The position numbers and the translations under genes are program-made. A stretch of DNA of 62,645 nucleotides from Paludibacterium yongneupense DSM 18731 (GTDB lineage: Bacteria; Pseudomonadota; Gammaproteobacteria; Burkholderiales; Chromobacteriaceae): contig NZ_KE383960.1 in assembly GCF_000422925.1 (NCBI RefSeq), positions 1 to 62,645 of the forward strand. The letters are read 5' to 3'. Shown piece by piece: positions 27,187 to 36,222 of this stretch. Below the pieces are notes generated by a model. It was not told the DNA's origin. It did no database searches and saw only the letters and a program-made list of their open reading frames with translations. Every line of letters starts with the position of its first letter. The stretch's first letter is position 1.

Positions 27187-28785
27187 TCAGTCCCGCAGTT
27201 TGAACGGCAAGCGGTCCTCCGCGATCAGGGTCATCAGGGCTTCGACCACATGCGGGTCGAATTGCTTGCCCGCGCGCGTACGCAGATAGTCCAGTGTCGT
27301 CTCCAGTGGCCACGGCTCCTTGTACGGCCGGCGGTTCAGCAAGGCATCGAATACATCGACCACGGCGACAATGCGCGCCGACAAGGGGATGGCGTCACCC
27401 GCGCATCGCTGCGGGTAGCCGTTGCCATCGTAATGTTCATGGTGAGCGCCGGCGATTTCGGCGCCCAGGGACAGATAGCTGGTGCCGTCGACTTTCTGGC
27501 TCGCCTTGAGCAGAATGTTGGCGCCTATCGTCGCATGCTGCTCCATGATCTGCCGCTCTTCGGGGTCGAGTCGACCCGGCTTGAACAGGATGTGGTCGGG
27601 TGTCGCGACTTTACCGACATCATGCAGGATGCTGGCCATGCCCACCGTTTCCATGAATTCGGCCGTCAGTAGTTCGGGGTAGCGATGGCGGCGGCGTAAT
27701 TCGCCGGCGATGGCATCGACCAGCAACTGTACCCGCCGTACATGCTCGCCCGTGTCCGAGTCGCGGAATTCGGCCAGATCGGCCAGTGCCATGACGGTCG
27801 CTTCCTGGGCATTGCGGAACTGGCTGTAAAGATAGAGGTTGTCGTAGGCTGCCGAAATGCGCTGGCAGAATACTTCCAGCAGTTTGCGTTCGATGTCGTC
27901 CAGCGGCCAGGGCGGGCTGAAGTGGACGACGAATTCGCGCCCGTTCTGGGACTGGATATACAGAACGTCATACGGGTGCTGGTAGACGCTGCGCTTGTCG
28001 CGCAAGGCGTCGCAAATGGCCTGGAATAGCAGCTGGAACTCGCTGAAGTCGTTGTCGTTGCTCAGCCCTTCGTAGGCCCCGGTCGCCGCGATGACTTCGA
28101 GCGAAGGGCGCCCGTTATTGTTGGTGCCGCTGTTTTCCAGGCACAGGATGCCATCCATGCCGACGTCGAGAATCGCGCTGATCTGCTTGAGCACGCCCGA
28201 GGCGAATTCTTTCAGCGAATGCAGTTTGTAGAGGTCGGCTGCACCCTCCAGTATCTTGGCCAGACCCTGCCGGTTCTTTTCGATGCTGAGGATGTTTTCG
28301 TATGCTCGCAGCGACGCGATCAGCGTCGTGAACAACTTCTGGACGGTCAGCTCGGTCTTGGTCTTGTAGTCGTTGATATCGTATTCGAGGATGACCTGTT
28401 GTTCCGGCGCCTGTCCGGGTTGTCCGGTGCGCAGCACGATGCGGGTCGTCTGGTTGCGAAGTTCGTTGCGGATGCGATGTACCAGCTTCAAGCCCGCATC
28501 GTCGGCTTCCATGACGACGTCGAGCAGGATCAGCGCGACGTCGGGCTGTGCCGCCATGATGTCGAAACCTTGCTGAGCCGAATACGCATTCAGCAATTCC
28601 AGCGATTTATCCTTGAAGTGCACGTCCTTGATCGCCAGCCGGGTAGCGGTATGGACATCAGGCTCGTCGTCGACGATGAGGATTTTCCACGGTCGCCGCG
28701 TCGGTCCGAGACTGGTTGCGGCTTGCGCCTCGCTATCGTCGACCAGCCAGTCGAGGTCGTGTTGGTCCTTGTCCGCGCTATTCAT
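27187..28785 (-). CDS. Response regulator with DUF3369 and HD-GYP domains (c-di-GMP phosphodiesterase)
   Basis: A 532-residue two-component output protein. A receiver domain (about 33-160) has phospho-aspartate in LILLDVVM. A DUF3369 sensor region follows (about 170-330). The HD-GYP domain (about 345-520) keeps HDVGK, HHEHYDGNGYP and the later D-x-x-DA segment, so hydrolysis of c-di-GMP is likely. It overlaps the histidine kinase gene upstream by four bases, a strong sign that they work as a pair. It could oppose the diguanylate cyclase at the left end of the window. Confidence 0.94.
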   Translation of the reverse strand: MNSADKDQHDLDWLVDDSEAQAATSLGPTRRPWKILIVDDEPDVHTATRLAIKDVHFKDKSLELLNAYSAQQGFDIMAAQPDVALILLDVVMEADDAGLKLVHRIRNELRNQTTRIVLRTGQPGQAPEQQVILEYDINDYKTKTELTVQKLFTTLIASLRAYENILSIEKNRQGLAKILEGAADLYKLHSLKEFASGVLKQISAILDVGMDGILCLENSGTNNNGRPSLEVIAATGAYEGLSNDNDFSEFQLLFQAICDALRDKRSVYQHPYDVLYIQSQNGREFVVHFSPPWPLDDIERKLLEVFCQRISAAYDNLYLYSQFRNAQEATVMALADLAEFRDSDTGEHVRRVQLLVDAIAGELRRRHRYPELLTAEFMETVGMASILHDVGKVATPDHILFKPGRLDPEERQIMEQHATIGANILLKASQKVDGTSYLSLGAEIAGAHHEHYDGNGYPQRCAGDAIPLSARIVAVVDVFDALLNRRPYKEPWPLETTLDYLRTRAGKQFDPHVVEALMTLIAEDRLPFKLRD

Positions 28786-30320
28786 TGAACCCCCTCTTTG
28801 GCAGCTGCCGGTGCTGCGCTAGGCATGTCTATCTGAAAGGTCGTGCCCTCTCCCGGGCGGCTCGATACCAAGATACTCCCCCCCAGGCGCTGGCGGACAA
28901 TGTTGTACACGATGTGCAGGCCGAGACCGCTGCCGCCGCTGCCGCGTTTGGTGGTGAAGAACGGCTGGAAAATTTTGGGCAGATTCTCGGCCGGGATCCC
29001 ATTGCCGTCGTCATGGACGGTGAGCCGTATTCCGTTAGGTTCGCAGCGGTGAGCTTCGATGCGTATCTCGCCCGCCTGCCCCTCGGAGTAGGCGTGCATC
29101 AAGGCGTTGACCAGCAAATTGGTCACGACCTGCGATAGCGCGCCGGGGTAGCTGTCCATCAATAGGTCGGACTCGCATTCCACCACCACTTTGACTGGCG
29201 AACGCTTGAATTTGGGACGCAGGCTGGTGATGATTTCCTGCAAATAATCCTGCAGCTGGAAATCGCGCCGGGCTTCGCTCGTCTGGTCGACAGCCACCTG
29301 CTTGAAACTGTGGATCAGATTGGCGGCACGTTCGGAGTTCGACAGTATCAGCTCGCAGCATTCACGCGCCGTCTGCAGATAGCTCTGGAAGTCGCTTTTC
29401 TTGATGGAACCCATCTCGAGGTCGCGGCTCAGGTGCTGGGTTTCCGCAGCCAGATGCGAGGCGGTCGTCAGTGTGACTCCGACCGGGGTGTTGATTTCGT
29501 GGGCGACGCCAGCGACCAGGCCGCCGAGCGACGCAAATTTCTCCGATTCGACCAGGCTCTTCTGTGTCAGCAGCAGGCGGCTGTACGCTTCCTCTGCTTT
29601 TTCCTGTTCCAGACGCGCCGAGGTTTCTGCGGCCGTGCGCATGGCCAGGTCGGCCGTGATGCGGCCCAGAATACGGTTGAAACTTTTCAGTACGCTGCCG
29701 AATTCATTGTCGTACTCGGTGACGAAGTCTGCGGTGCTGACATCCTTGCTGCTCGCCGCCCAGTCCAGAGCCTGCTGCAATTTGGCCAGCGGCTTGAATA
29801 CGAAACGGCGCAGGGCCTGGCTTAGCAGAATCAGCAGCAAGGAGTCGAGCGCCACGATCAGCCCGATGATTTCGAACAGGCGCCGCCGCAGCTTGGACTC
29901 GAGTTCCTGGCGCGACAGATAGACCGTGACCTTGCCCAGTTTTTCGCGGCCCTGATAAACGATGGGCAGAGTCAGGATGTCGTCGCTCGGCGGCTCTTCG
30001 GATGGAGTCATGTCGCGCAAGCCGTGCTCGTCGCGGATGCGGCCGGTATTGAGGCCGGCGTCGCCGCGGATGCGAATGGCGTTGATCGAACTCCAGCCGA
30101 GTTCGGCATCCAGCGTCAGGCGGATGTACTGGTCGTCGAGTTGCCAGACCCCGTTGGGCAGCGACAGCGACAGGCGCTCGCTGAGCGCGTTGCGCAAGGC
30201 GAGATAGTCGGCTTCTTCCTGAGCTTTGCTGTTATTGAACGAGAACAGGCCGGTGAGGCCTACGATGAAGGTCACACCCACGATCAACCAGACGGTCAGT
30301 TTCGCTTTAATGCTTTTCAT
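28782..30320 (-). CDS. Membrane sensor histidine kinase
   Basis: A 512-residue kinase with an N-terminal membrane helix (about 6-28), a periplasmic sensor region (about 30-165), a second helix (about 168-190), a HAMP domain and a short coiled coil. The phospho-histidine lies in GVAHEINTPVGV, and the ATPase domain has NLLVNALMHA, DDGNGIP and GSGLGLHIVYN boxes. The ATG at 30320 starts MKSIKAKLTVWLIVG. The stop overlaps the HD-GYP regulator start (ATGA). Confidence 0.94.
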   Translation of the reverse strand: MKSIKAKLTVWLIVGVTFIVGLTGLFSFNNSKAQEEADYLALRNALSERLSLSLPNGVWQLDDQYIRLTLDAELGWSSINAIRIRGDAGLNTGRIRDEHGLRDMTPSEEPPSDDILTLPIVYQGREKLGKVTVYLSRQELESKLRRRLFEIIGLIVALDSLLLILLSQALRRFVFKPLAKLQQALDWAASSKDVSTADFVTEYDNEFGSVLKSFNRILGRITADLAMRTAAETSARLEQEKAEEAYSRLLLTQKSLVESEKFASLGGLVAGVAHEINTPVGVTLTTASHLAAETQHLSRDLEMGSIKKSDFQSYLQTARECCELILSNSERAANLIHSFKQVAVDQTSEARRDFQLQDYLQEIITSLRPKFKRSPVKVVVECESDLLMDSYPGALSQVVTNLLVNALMHAYSEGQAGEIRIEAHRCEPNGIRLTVHDDGNGIPAENLPKIFQPFFTTKRGSGGSGLGLHIVYNIVRQRLGGSILVSSRPGEGTTFQIDMPSAAPAAAKEGVQ

Positions 30321-30431
30321 CGGGTTGGAAGGCTCCCTGGGCTTCCTTCTAATGGTAAGAAAGTGCGCACTAAAAAGCAAAACAGGTATTACGTTCCATA
30401 CGATCTGCGTCAAGCGATGCCCGGGAAAGAC

Positions 30432-31328
30432 TCATGCCCGATTGCCCGCACGCGGCCATGGCAATTTTTGCAGAACGAGTCCGCCCAGTATCAGGGTCAG
30501 CCCGGCCAGCGTCGACATACGCAATGCTTCGCCCACCACCAGATGGATCAGTACCAGTGAGAGCAGCGGTGACAGATAGATCAGGCTGGCGATGCGGGCA
30601 GTGCTGCTGCTGAGCTTCATCGCCGTCAACCATAGCACGAAAGTGTACCCCATCTCGACTGCGCCGACGTAGCCGGCTCCCAGCAGCCCCTGCCAGGCGA
30701 CCGGGCGCAACATTCCGCCCATTGCGCAGTAGGCGATGATCAAGGGTAGCGAAAACAGGAAATTAAGGGTGAGGCCGATGACGGGTTCGCGCGTGTCGCG
30801 GGTATTGAAGATCCAGTAACCGGCCCAGAGCAGAGTGGAGCACAGCGCATAGGCCACGCCGCCGGGGCTGGAAAACTCGAGCGATAGCGGTGCGCCGTGG
30901 GTGCCGATCACGAGCACGCCGAAGTAGCAGATGAGGGCGGCCAGCGCATCGCGCGGGCTGAGCCGCTGGCGCAGCAGCGGCACCGACAAAAAAGTCATTG
31001 TCAGCGCCCAAGTGTAATTGATCGCCTGGGCTTCCTGTGCGGGCAGCAGCGTATACGCCTGAAACAGGATCAGGTAGTAGAGAAAAGGGTTGATGGCGCC
31101 ATAGAGCAGCGAGCGCAGCCAGTAGCGCCGTGCGGTAGCGATAAGGAGTGGCAGGCGGCGCTGGGCCGCGAGGATGGAAAGCAGAGCCAGCGACGAGGCG
31201 AGGCTCGCATACAGAACCAATTGCGCCGGCGCCATGTGCGACAGGCTGATCTTGAAGGCGGTGGCGACGGTGGACCAGGCCAGCACGGCGGCCAGGCCGC
31301 AGGCATAGGCTCGCGTTTGTGACTTCAT
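30432..31328 (-). CDS. EamA-family (drug/metabolite) transporter
   Basis: A 298-residue protein with ten predicted membrane helices in two EamA repeats (about 8-140 and 150-290). Substrates of this superfamily range from amino acids to metabolites and cannot be predicted here. It overlaps the stop of nnr by four bases, so it is probably cotranscribed with it. Confidence 0.9.
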   Translation of the reverse strand: MKSQTRAYACGLAAVLAWSTVATAFKISLSHMAPAQLVLYASLASSLALLSILAAQRRLPLLIATARRYWLRSLLYGAINPFLYYLILFQAYTLLPAQEAQAINYTWALTMTFLSVPLLRQRLSPRDALAALICYFGVLVIGTHGAPLSLEFSSPGGVAYALCSTLLWAGYWIFNTRDTREPVIGLTLNFLFSLPLIIAYCAMGGMLRPVAWQGLLGAGYVGAVEMGYTFVLWLTAMKLSSSTARIASLIYLSPLLSLVLIHLVVGEALRMSTLAGLTLILGGLVLQKLPWPRAGNRA

Positions 31329-32836
31329 GGGGATTGTGGCGTGCGGGCGGTGAGGCCGACAAGTTTATCGAAGAGGGTTTGTCCGACCAGCCGGTTGAGC
31401 TGGTGGCGTGCGCGTTGCGCGGTTTCCGACGCGGTCAAGCCGATAGCGCCGCCTTGCTCGCGCTGGAAGTCGTCTCCGGCCAGACCGTGGACGAAAACGG
31501 ACAGGCAGGCGGCAGACCAAGCGTCCATGCCCTGTGCGAGCAGGGCGGCGGCAATGCCGCACAGCACGTCGCCCTGGCCCGCCGCCGCCAGGGCAGGGCC
31601 GCCGGTCGGATTGATGCGATAGCGGCCATCGGGGGCGGCGATAAGGCTGCCCGCGCCTTTCAGTACGACGATGCAGGCGAAGCGCTCGGCAAGCGTCGTC
31701 GCCGCCGCGATGCGGTCAGCCTGCACGGCGCTGGAGGGACAGGCCAAAAGGCGGGCGGCTTCGGCCGGGTGCGGCGTCAGAATGCTGGGCCCGCTGCGCC
31801 TGCTCAGCGCATCGGCCAGCGCATGGTCGGCGGCGACCAGATTGAGAGCATCTGCGTCGAGTACCAGCGGGCGTGAGTCGGCCAGCGCCTCGCCCAGCAG
31901 CGCCGACGCTTGCGGGCTGGTGCCGAGACCGGGGCCTACCGCCAGAATATCCGCTGCGGGAAGGTGTGCGCGCGGCAGCAGCATCAGCTCGGGTGCACGG
32001 GTATCCACGGCTAACGCGGGGTCGAGCGCGGCGATCCAGACCTTGCCTGCGCCGCAGGCCAGTGCCGCGCGTCCGGCCAGCAGCGCGGCGCCCAGCATGC
32101 CGCACGCCCCGCCGACGATACCGATACTGCCGTTGCTGCCTTTGTGGCTGTCGCGCCGCCGGCGCAAGGGGCTGGCGTCGGGACGGTTGACTTCCCCGCG
32201 TCCGGCTTCGAGCCAGTCCGGCGGGCAGTCGAGAGCCGCCAGCTCGATCTCGCCCGCCAGATCGGCGCCGCTCGCGCCGAACAGACCGGGCTTGTGGCAC
32301 AGGAATGTCAGCGTGTATCGCGCCTCGATGCAGGCGCCACCGGCATTGCCGGTCCAGGCGTCGAGGCCGGAAGGCACATCCAGCGCGAGGATGGGGGCGG
32401 CGCTCGCGTTGAGCGCCGCGATCAGCTCCGACCAGGGAGCGTCCGGGGGGCGGCTCAGCCCGATGCCGAACAGGCCGTCGACGATCAGGTCGTACTGCGC
32501 CGCGCCAAGCCCGTGAACGGGCTCTACGCCAGCCGCGCGCAGCGCCGTCAGCGCTCGCTGCGTGGCTGGGCTGGCGGGTGTCGCCGGCACCAGGATATCC
32601 GGCCGGTAGCCGCGCTCGTGCAGCAGCAGGGCGGCCATCAGTGCGTCGCCTCCATTATTGCCGACCCCGGCCGCGATCAGGAGGCGGGCCGGGCGCGGAT
32701 AGCGCGATGTTATCCAGTCGGCGGCGGCGCATGCGGCACGCGCCATCAGGTCGACCCCCGCTTCTTCGGCGCGGCTCTCCAGCCTGCGCAGAGCTTCGAT
32801 GTCCAGAATGCGGTCAAGCGATGCCATGCGTTCCAT
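31325..32836 (-). CDS. nnr: Bifunctional NAD(P)H-hydrate epimerase / ADP-dependent dehydratase
   Basis: A 503-residue repair enzyme restoring NAD(P)H damaged by hydration. The N-terminal YjeF epimerase domain (about 1-215) has GVGNNGGDALMAALLL. The C-terminal ribokinase-like dehydratase domain (about 230-490) has GPGLGTSPQ, LTPHPAEAARLL and AGQGDVLCG, where most relatives have GTGDVLxG. The ATG at 32836 has GGGGAG ahead and overlaps the end of ubiX by 23 bp. Confidence 0.95.
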   Translation of the reverse strand: MERMASLDRILDIEALRRLESRAEEAGVDLMARAACAAADWITSRYPRPARLLIAAGVGNNGGDALMAALLLHERGYRPDILVPATPASPATQRALTALRAAGVEPVHGLGAAQYDLIVDGLFGIGLSRPPDAPWSELIAALNASAAPILALDVPSGLDAWTGNAGGACIEARYTLTFLCHKPGLFGASGADLAGEIELAALDCPPDWLEAGRGEVNRPDASPLRRRRDSHKGSNGSIGIVGGACGMLGAALLAGRAALACGAGKVWIAALDPALAVDTRAPELMLLPRAHLPAADILAVGPGLGTSPQASALLGEALADSRPLVLDADALNLVAADHALADALSRRSGPSILTPHPAEAARLLACPSSAVQADRIAAATTLAERFACIVVLKGAGSLIAAPDGRYRINPTGGPALAAAGQGDVLCGIAAALLAQGMDAWSAACLSVFVHGLAGDDFQREQGGAIGLTASETAQRARHQLNRLVGQTLFDKLVGLTARTPQSP

Positions 32837-33443
32837 CCTGCTCTCCCCAGCGCGGGATCAGCGTATTGGCGATGCCAAGTTGATCGAGTACGCGCGAAAC
32901 GACAAAATCGACCATGTCATCGATGCTGGTCGGATGCGTGTAAAAAGCGGGCACCGGGGGCAGTATCACGACGCCCAGCCGCGCGAGGCGCAGCATGTTT
33001 TCGAGGTGGATCACCGACAGGGGGGTCTCGCGCGGCACCAGCACCAGATTACGCCTTTCTTTCAACATGACGTCGGCGGCACGTTCGATCAGATTGTCCG
33101 ACATGCCTTGCGCTATCGCCGCCAGCGTTCCCATCGAACACGGACAAACCACCATGGCATCGGCGGGATTCGAGCCCGATGCCACCGGGGCGAACCACTC
33201 GTCGCGCCCGAAGACGTCGAGGCGGTCGGCCGCGGCCGGGTTGCGTTGCAGCAACCAGGCCTTGAACTCGGCGGGACGCGAAGGCAGGGTCAGCTGCATT
33301 TCCTGGCGGGCGACGATCTGCGCCGCCTGGGAATAGAGCACCCAGACCCGGACGCCCGCGCCGAGCAGACATTCTATCAGACGCAGGCCATAGGGCATGC
33401 CGGAGGCGCCGGTCAGGGCGACGGTAACGGTAGAGGGGTGCAT
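32814..33443 (-). CDS. ubiX: Flavin prenyltransferase UbiX
   Basis: A 209-residue flavoprotein attaching a dimethylallyl group to FMN to make the prenyl-FMN cofactor of UbiD decarboxylase for ubiquinone synthesis. The N-terminal TGASGMPYGLRL, the flavin-site PCSMGTLAAIAQGMSDNLIE and the late RETPLSVIHLENML are all present. UbiD is not in the window. Confidence 0.96.
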   Translation of the reverse strand: MHPSTVTVALTGASGMPYGLRLIECLLGAGVRVWVLYSQAAQIVARQEMQLTLPSRPAEFKAWLLQRNPAAADRLDVFGRDEWFAPVASGSNPADAMVVCPCSMGTLAAIAQGMSDNLIERAADVMLKERRNLVLVPRETPLSVIHLENMLRLARLGVVILPPVPAFYTHPTSIDDMVDFVVSRVLDQLGIANTLIPRWGEQDGTHGIA

Positions 33444-33484
33444 GGCAGGGTCCGGTATCGGCCGCGGTGGCGGCCGGAGGCAAT

Positions 33485-34324
33485 TCAGTCGTGCGACAGC
33501 TGGCGGTGCCGAATCAGTACCTGCTGTCCGCGGAAAGCGGCCGCCAGTTGCTCGGAAATGTACACCGAGCGATGTTGGCCGCCGGTGCAGCCGATCGCGA
33601 TCGTGAGGTAGCTGCGGTTCTCGCGCGAGAAATGCGGCAACCAGCGTGCGATCAGCTGGCCGATGTCGGCGACCATCTCGCCGACCAGCGCTTCACCCTT
33701 GAAAAAATCGATCACGGGCTGGTCGAGTCCGGTCAGCGGCCGCAGGGCGGCTTCGTAGAACGGGTTGGGCAGGCAGCGCACGTCAAACACGAAATCCGCG
33801 TCCAGCGGCACGCCGTTCTTGAAACCGAAAGACTGCAGTACCAGCGTCAGGCGGCTGCCATCGGCATCGACCAGCTCGCGGATCGCAGTGCGCAGCGCAT
33901 TGGCGGAAAGGTCGCTGGTGTCGATGCGGGTGCCGAGCTCCTGGATGAGCCCGAGCATTTCTCTTTCGATGCGTATGCATTCCTGCACCGTCAGCCCCGG
34001 GTTGGAGAGCGGGTGGCGGCGACGCGTTTCGGAAAAGCGCTTGACCAGCGTTTCATCCTTGGATTCGAGGAATAACAGGCGGACATCGACCCCCTTCGCG
34101 CGCAGGCGGGCCATTTCTTCGGGCAGCGCGCCGAGCGAGGGGCTGGAGCGGACGTCGACACTGATGCCGATGCGATCATAGCCATAATCGGTGTACAGCG
34201 ACGCCGCTTCGCACAGCATGGTGGCGGGAAGGTTGTCGACGCAGTAGAAACCGCCGTCTTCCAGCGCCTTCAAGGCGACCGATTTGCCCGACCCGGACAG
34301 GCCGCTAATCAGTATCAGCTGCAT
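33485..34324 (-). CDS. rapZ: RNase adapter protein RapZ
   Basis: A 279-residue protein. The P-loop [16 protein letters not shown] starts the N-terminal domain, and [16 protein letters not shown] lies in the C-terminal domain. In E. coli RapZ senses glucosamine-6-phosphate and directs RNase E to the GlmZ RNA. Whether that RNA circuit exists here is unknown. It overlaps hprK by 20 bp, a common proteobacterial pairing. Confidence 0.95.
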   Translation of the reverse strand: MQLILISGLSGSGKSVALKALEDGGFYCVDNLPATMLCEAASLYTDYGYDRIGISVDVRSSPSLGALPEEMARLRAKGVDVRLLFLESKDETLVKRFSETRRRHPLSNPGLTVQECIRIEREMLGLIQELGTRIDTSDLSANALRTAIRELVDADGSRLTLVLQSFGFKNGVPLDADFVFDVRCLPNPFYEAALRPLTGLDQPVIDFFKGEALVGEMVADIGQLIARWLPHFSRENRSYLTIAIGCTGGQHRSVYISEQLAAAFRGQQVLIRHRQLSHD

Positions 34325-35261
34325 GTTCCTGCTCTCTGAGGAAATTGGTGTGTCTCTCGATAAATTCGCGCGTACTGTCTATGCCGCGCAGTTGCAGGAT
34401 GTAGTTGCGTACTGCCGCCTCGACAAGGACTGCCAGGTTGCGCCCGGCCGCGACCGGCAGCACCACCTTGCGCACGGTCACGCCCAGAATGTCCTGGGTC
34501 TCGGACTGGATGTTGAGGCGATCGAGTGCCTGCATCGCCTGGTCGTTGGCCTTGACCAGATGGATGATCAGCTTCAGTACCTTGCGCGGCCGCACCGCGG
34601 TTTCGCCAAAAATGGTACGGATGTTCAGGATGCCTAGGCCGCGCACCTCTAGGAAGTCGCGCAGCAGCGGCGGGCAGCGCCCTTCCAGCATTTCCGGTCC
34701 GATGCGGTAGAGTTCGACCGCGTCGTCGGCGACCATGCCGTGGCCGCGGGAAATCAGGTCGAGCGCGAGCTCGCTTTTGCCCATCGCCGAGTCGCCCATG
34801 ATCAGGACGCCGATTTCGAGTACGTCGAGGAAAACCCCGTGCAGCACCGTCGACACCGCCAGCGCGCGCGCCAGGTAGATGCGCAGCACATCCATCAGGT
34901 AGGGGCTTTCCAGCGGCGTGGTCATCAGCGGGACGTTGCGCGTATGGCAATAATCGCGCAGCAGCTTGGACACCGGCTGCCCGTTCGCAACCACGACCAC
35001 CGACATGCTCTTGTGGAACAACTGGTCGAGCGCCGTTCTGGCGGCCGACTGCTCCAGCCGTTCCAGATAGTCGACTTCAGCCAGGCCTAGCACTTGCACC
35101 CGGTTCGGGTGGATGAAGTTGAGGTGGCCGACCAGGGCGAGCGTGGGGCGTTGTTCGTCGATTCCGATGACGTTGTCGGCGCCGGCGGTGCCGGTGACCC
35201 AGGACAGGTTCAGCTTCTGGTGGTTTTCCTGGTAGAGCTTGCGGACGGTTATGCTAGGCAT
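34305..35261 (-). CDS. hprK: HPr kinase/phosphorylase
   Basis: A 318-residue bifunctional enzyme that adds or removes phosphate on a serine of HPr. The N-terminal domain is followed by a P-loop in [15 protein letters not shown]. The HprK signature [17 protein letters not shown] and the C-terminal [17 protein letters not shown] are present. Its usual proteobacterial substrate is the nitrogen-PTS HPr. In this window the only HPr is the domain in the fused glucose PTS protein, which keeps the target serine. Confidence 0.96.
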   Translation of the reverse strand: MPSITVRKLYQENHQKLNLSWVTGTAGADNVIGIDEQRPTLALVGHLNFIHPNRVQVLGLAEVDYLERLEQSAARTALDQLFHKSMSVVVVANGQPVSKLLRDYCHTRNVPLMTTPLESPYLMDVLRIYLARALAVSTVLHGVFLDVLEIGVLIMGDSAMGKSELALDLISRGHGMVADDAVELYRIGPEMLEGRCPPLLRDFLEVRGLGILNIRTIFGETAVRPRKVLKLIIHLVKANDQAMQALDRLNIQSETQDILGVTVRKVVLPVAAGRNLAVLVEAAVRNYILQLRGIDSTREFIERHTNFLREQEHAADTD

Positions 35262-35715
35262 CGGTGGACCATTGAGTCAGCAGGCGGTAGATGGCGTCGG
35301 CGTCGGGGGCGGAGATCAGGTCTTCGCGCAGCTGGCGGCTGGAGAACAGCTGCGCAAGCTCGGACAGGACTTGCAGGTGCAGGTCGGTCGCTTGTTCGGG
35401 GACCAGCAGCACGAACAGGCTTTGCACGGGCTTGTTGTCCGGCGCGTCGAATGGAATCGGTTGTTTGAGACGGATATAGACCGCCGCCGCTTCTTTCAGG
35501 CCCCGGGCCCGTCCGTGCGGAATCGCGACGCCTTGACCCAGGCCGGTCGACCCGAGTTTCTCTCGCGCGAACAGGCAGTCGAAGACTTCGCTGCGGGCGA
35601 TGCCGCGCGTATTTTCAATCAGCAGGCCCACCTGTTCGAAGACGCGCTTTTTGCTGGCGACGTCCAGATCGATCAGGATCAGGTCACGGGTGAGTATTTT
35701 GCCGATCAGGCTCAT
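35254..35715 (-). CDS. ptsN: PTS IIA-like nitrogen regulatory protein PtsN
   Basis: A 153-residue EIIA-Ntr. The phospho-histidine is His67 in [12 protein letters not shown]. It is not a sugar carrier; in other bacteria it regulates potassium transport, nitrogen and envelope functions depending on phosphorylation. It overlaps hprK by eight bases. A hairpin between it and hpf may separate the two transcripts. Confidence 0.96.
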   Translation of the reverse strand: MSLIGKILTRDLILIDLDVASKKRVFEQVGLLIENTRGIARSEVFDCLFAREKLGSTGLGQGVAIPHGRARGLKEAAAVYIRLKQPIPFDAPDNKPVQSLFVLLVPEQATDLHLQVLSELAQLFSSRQLREDLISAPDADAIYRLLTQWSTDA

Positions 35716-35801
35716 AGGATTCGGGTAAGGCCTTGAAAGTGTAACCGGCCAATTCTACGTTGCCTTGCCGGTCCGGAAAAAGGGGGAAGCGCAAAGAAAA
35801 A

Positions 35802-35821
35802 CGGGAACCCTCGGGTTCCCG
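35802..35821 (-). terminator. Terminator after hpf
   Basis: On the minus strand, CGGGAACCC and GGGTTCCCG flank a 2-base centre and run into TTTTTC, 18 bases past the hpf stop. It probably reduces expression of ptsN-hprK-rapZ relative to hpf. Confidence 0.85.
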
Positions 35822-35838
35822 TGATTATATACAACGTG

Positions 35839-36153
35839 TCAGAGCGTCGCTTCAGGCTGTGCACCACGATGGGTGGACTGTTTCTCCTTGAATTTGAGAA
35901 CTTGCCGGTCGAGTTTGTCCATCAGCAGATCGATCGCGGCATACATGTCGGATTCTGTCGCCTCGACGTGGATATCCTTGCCTGAAAGATGAACATTCGC
36001 CTCTGCTTTCTGTATCAGTTTGTCGACCGACAGCGTGACCGAGACGTCGATCACTTCGTCGACATGGCGACTGATGCGTTCCAGTTTGCTTGCGATGTAT
36101 TCCCGCAGCGAAGAAGTGATTTCAAGATGGAGACCAGTCACTTTGATGTTCAT
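35839..36153 (-). CDS. hpf: Ribosome hibernation promoting factor (short HPF/YfiA family)
   Basis: A 104-residue ribosome-binding protein that stores ribosomes in an inactive form. It starts [20 protein letters not shown] and ends with a short basic tail, without the long-HPF C-terminal domain. The ATG at 36153 has AAGGAG eight bases ahead; the longer in-frame start is not needed. It sits between rpoN and ptsN, as in many proteobacteria. Confidence 0.95.
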   Translation of the reverse strand: MNIKVTGLHLEITSSLREYIASKLERISRHVDEVIDVSVTLSVDKLIQKAEANVHLSGKDIHVEATESDMYAAIDLLMDKLDRQVLKFKEKQSTHRGAQPEATL

Positions 36154-36222
36154 AACCCTAACTCCTTCTTTCGTTATTGCCCGGTCGGGCCGGCCGGACA
36201 AGCTTGCTATTCCTGCTCCGCA

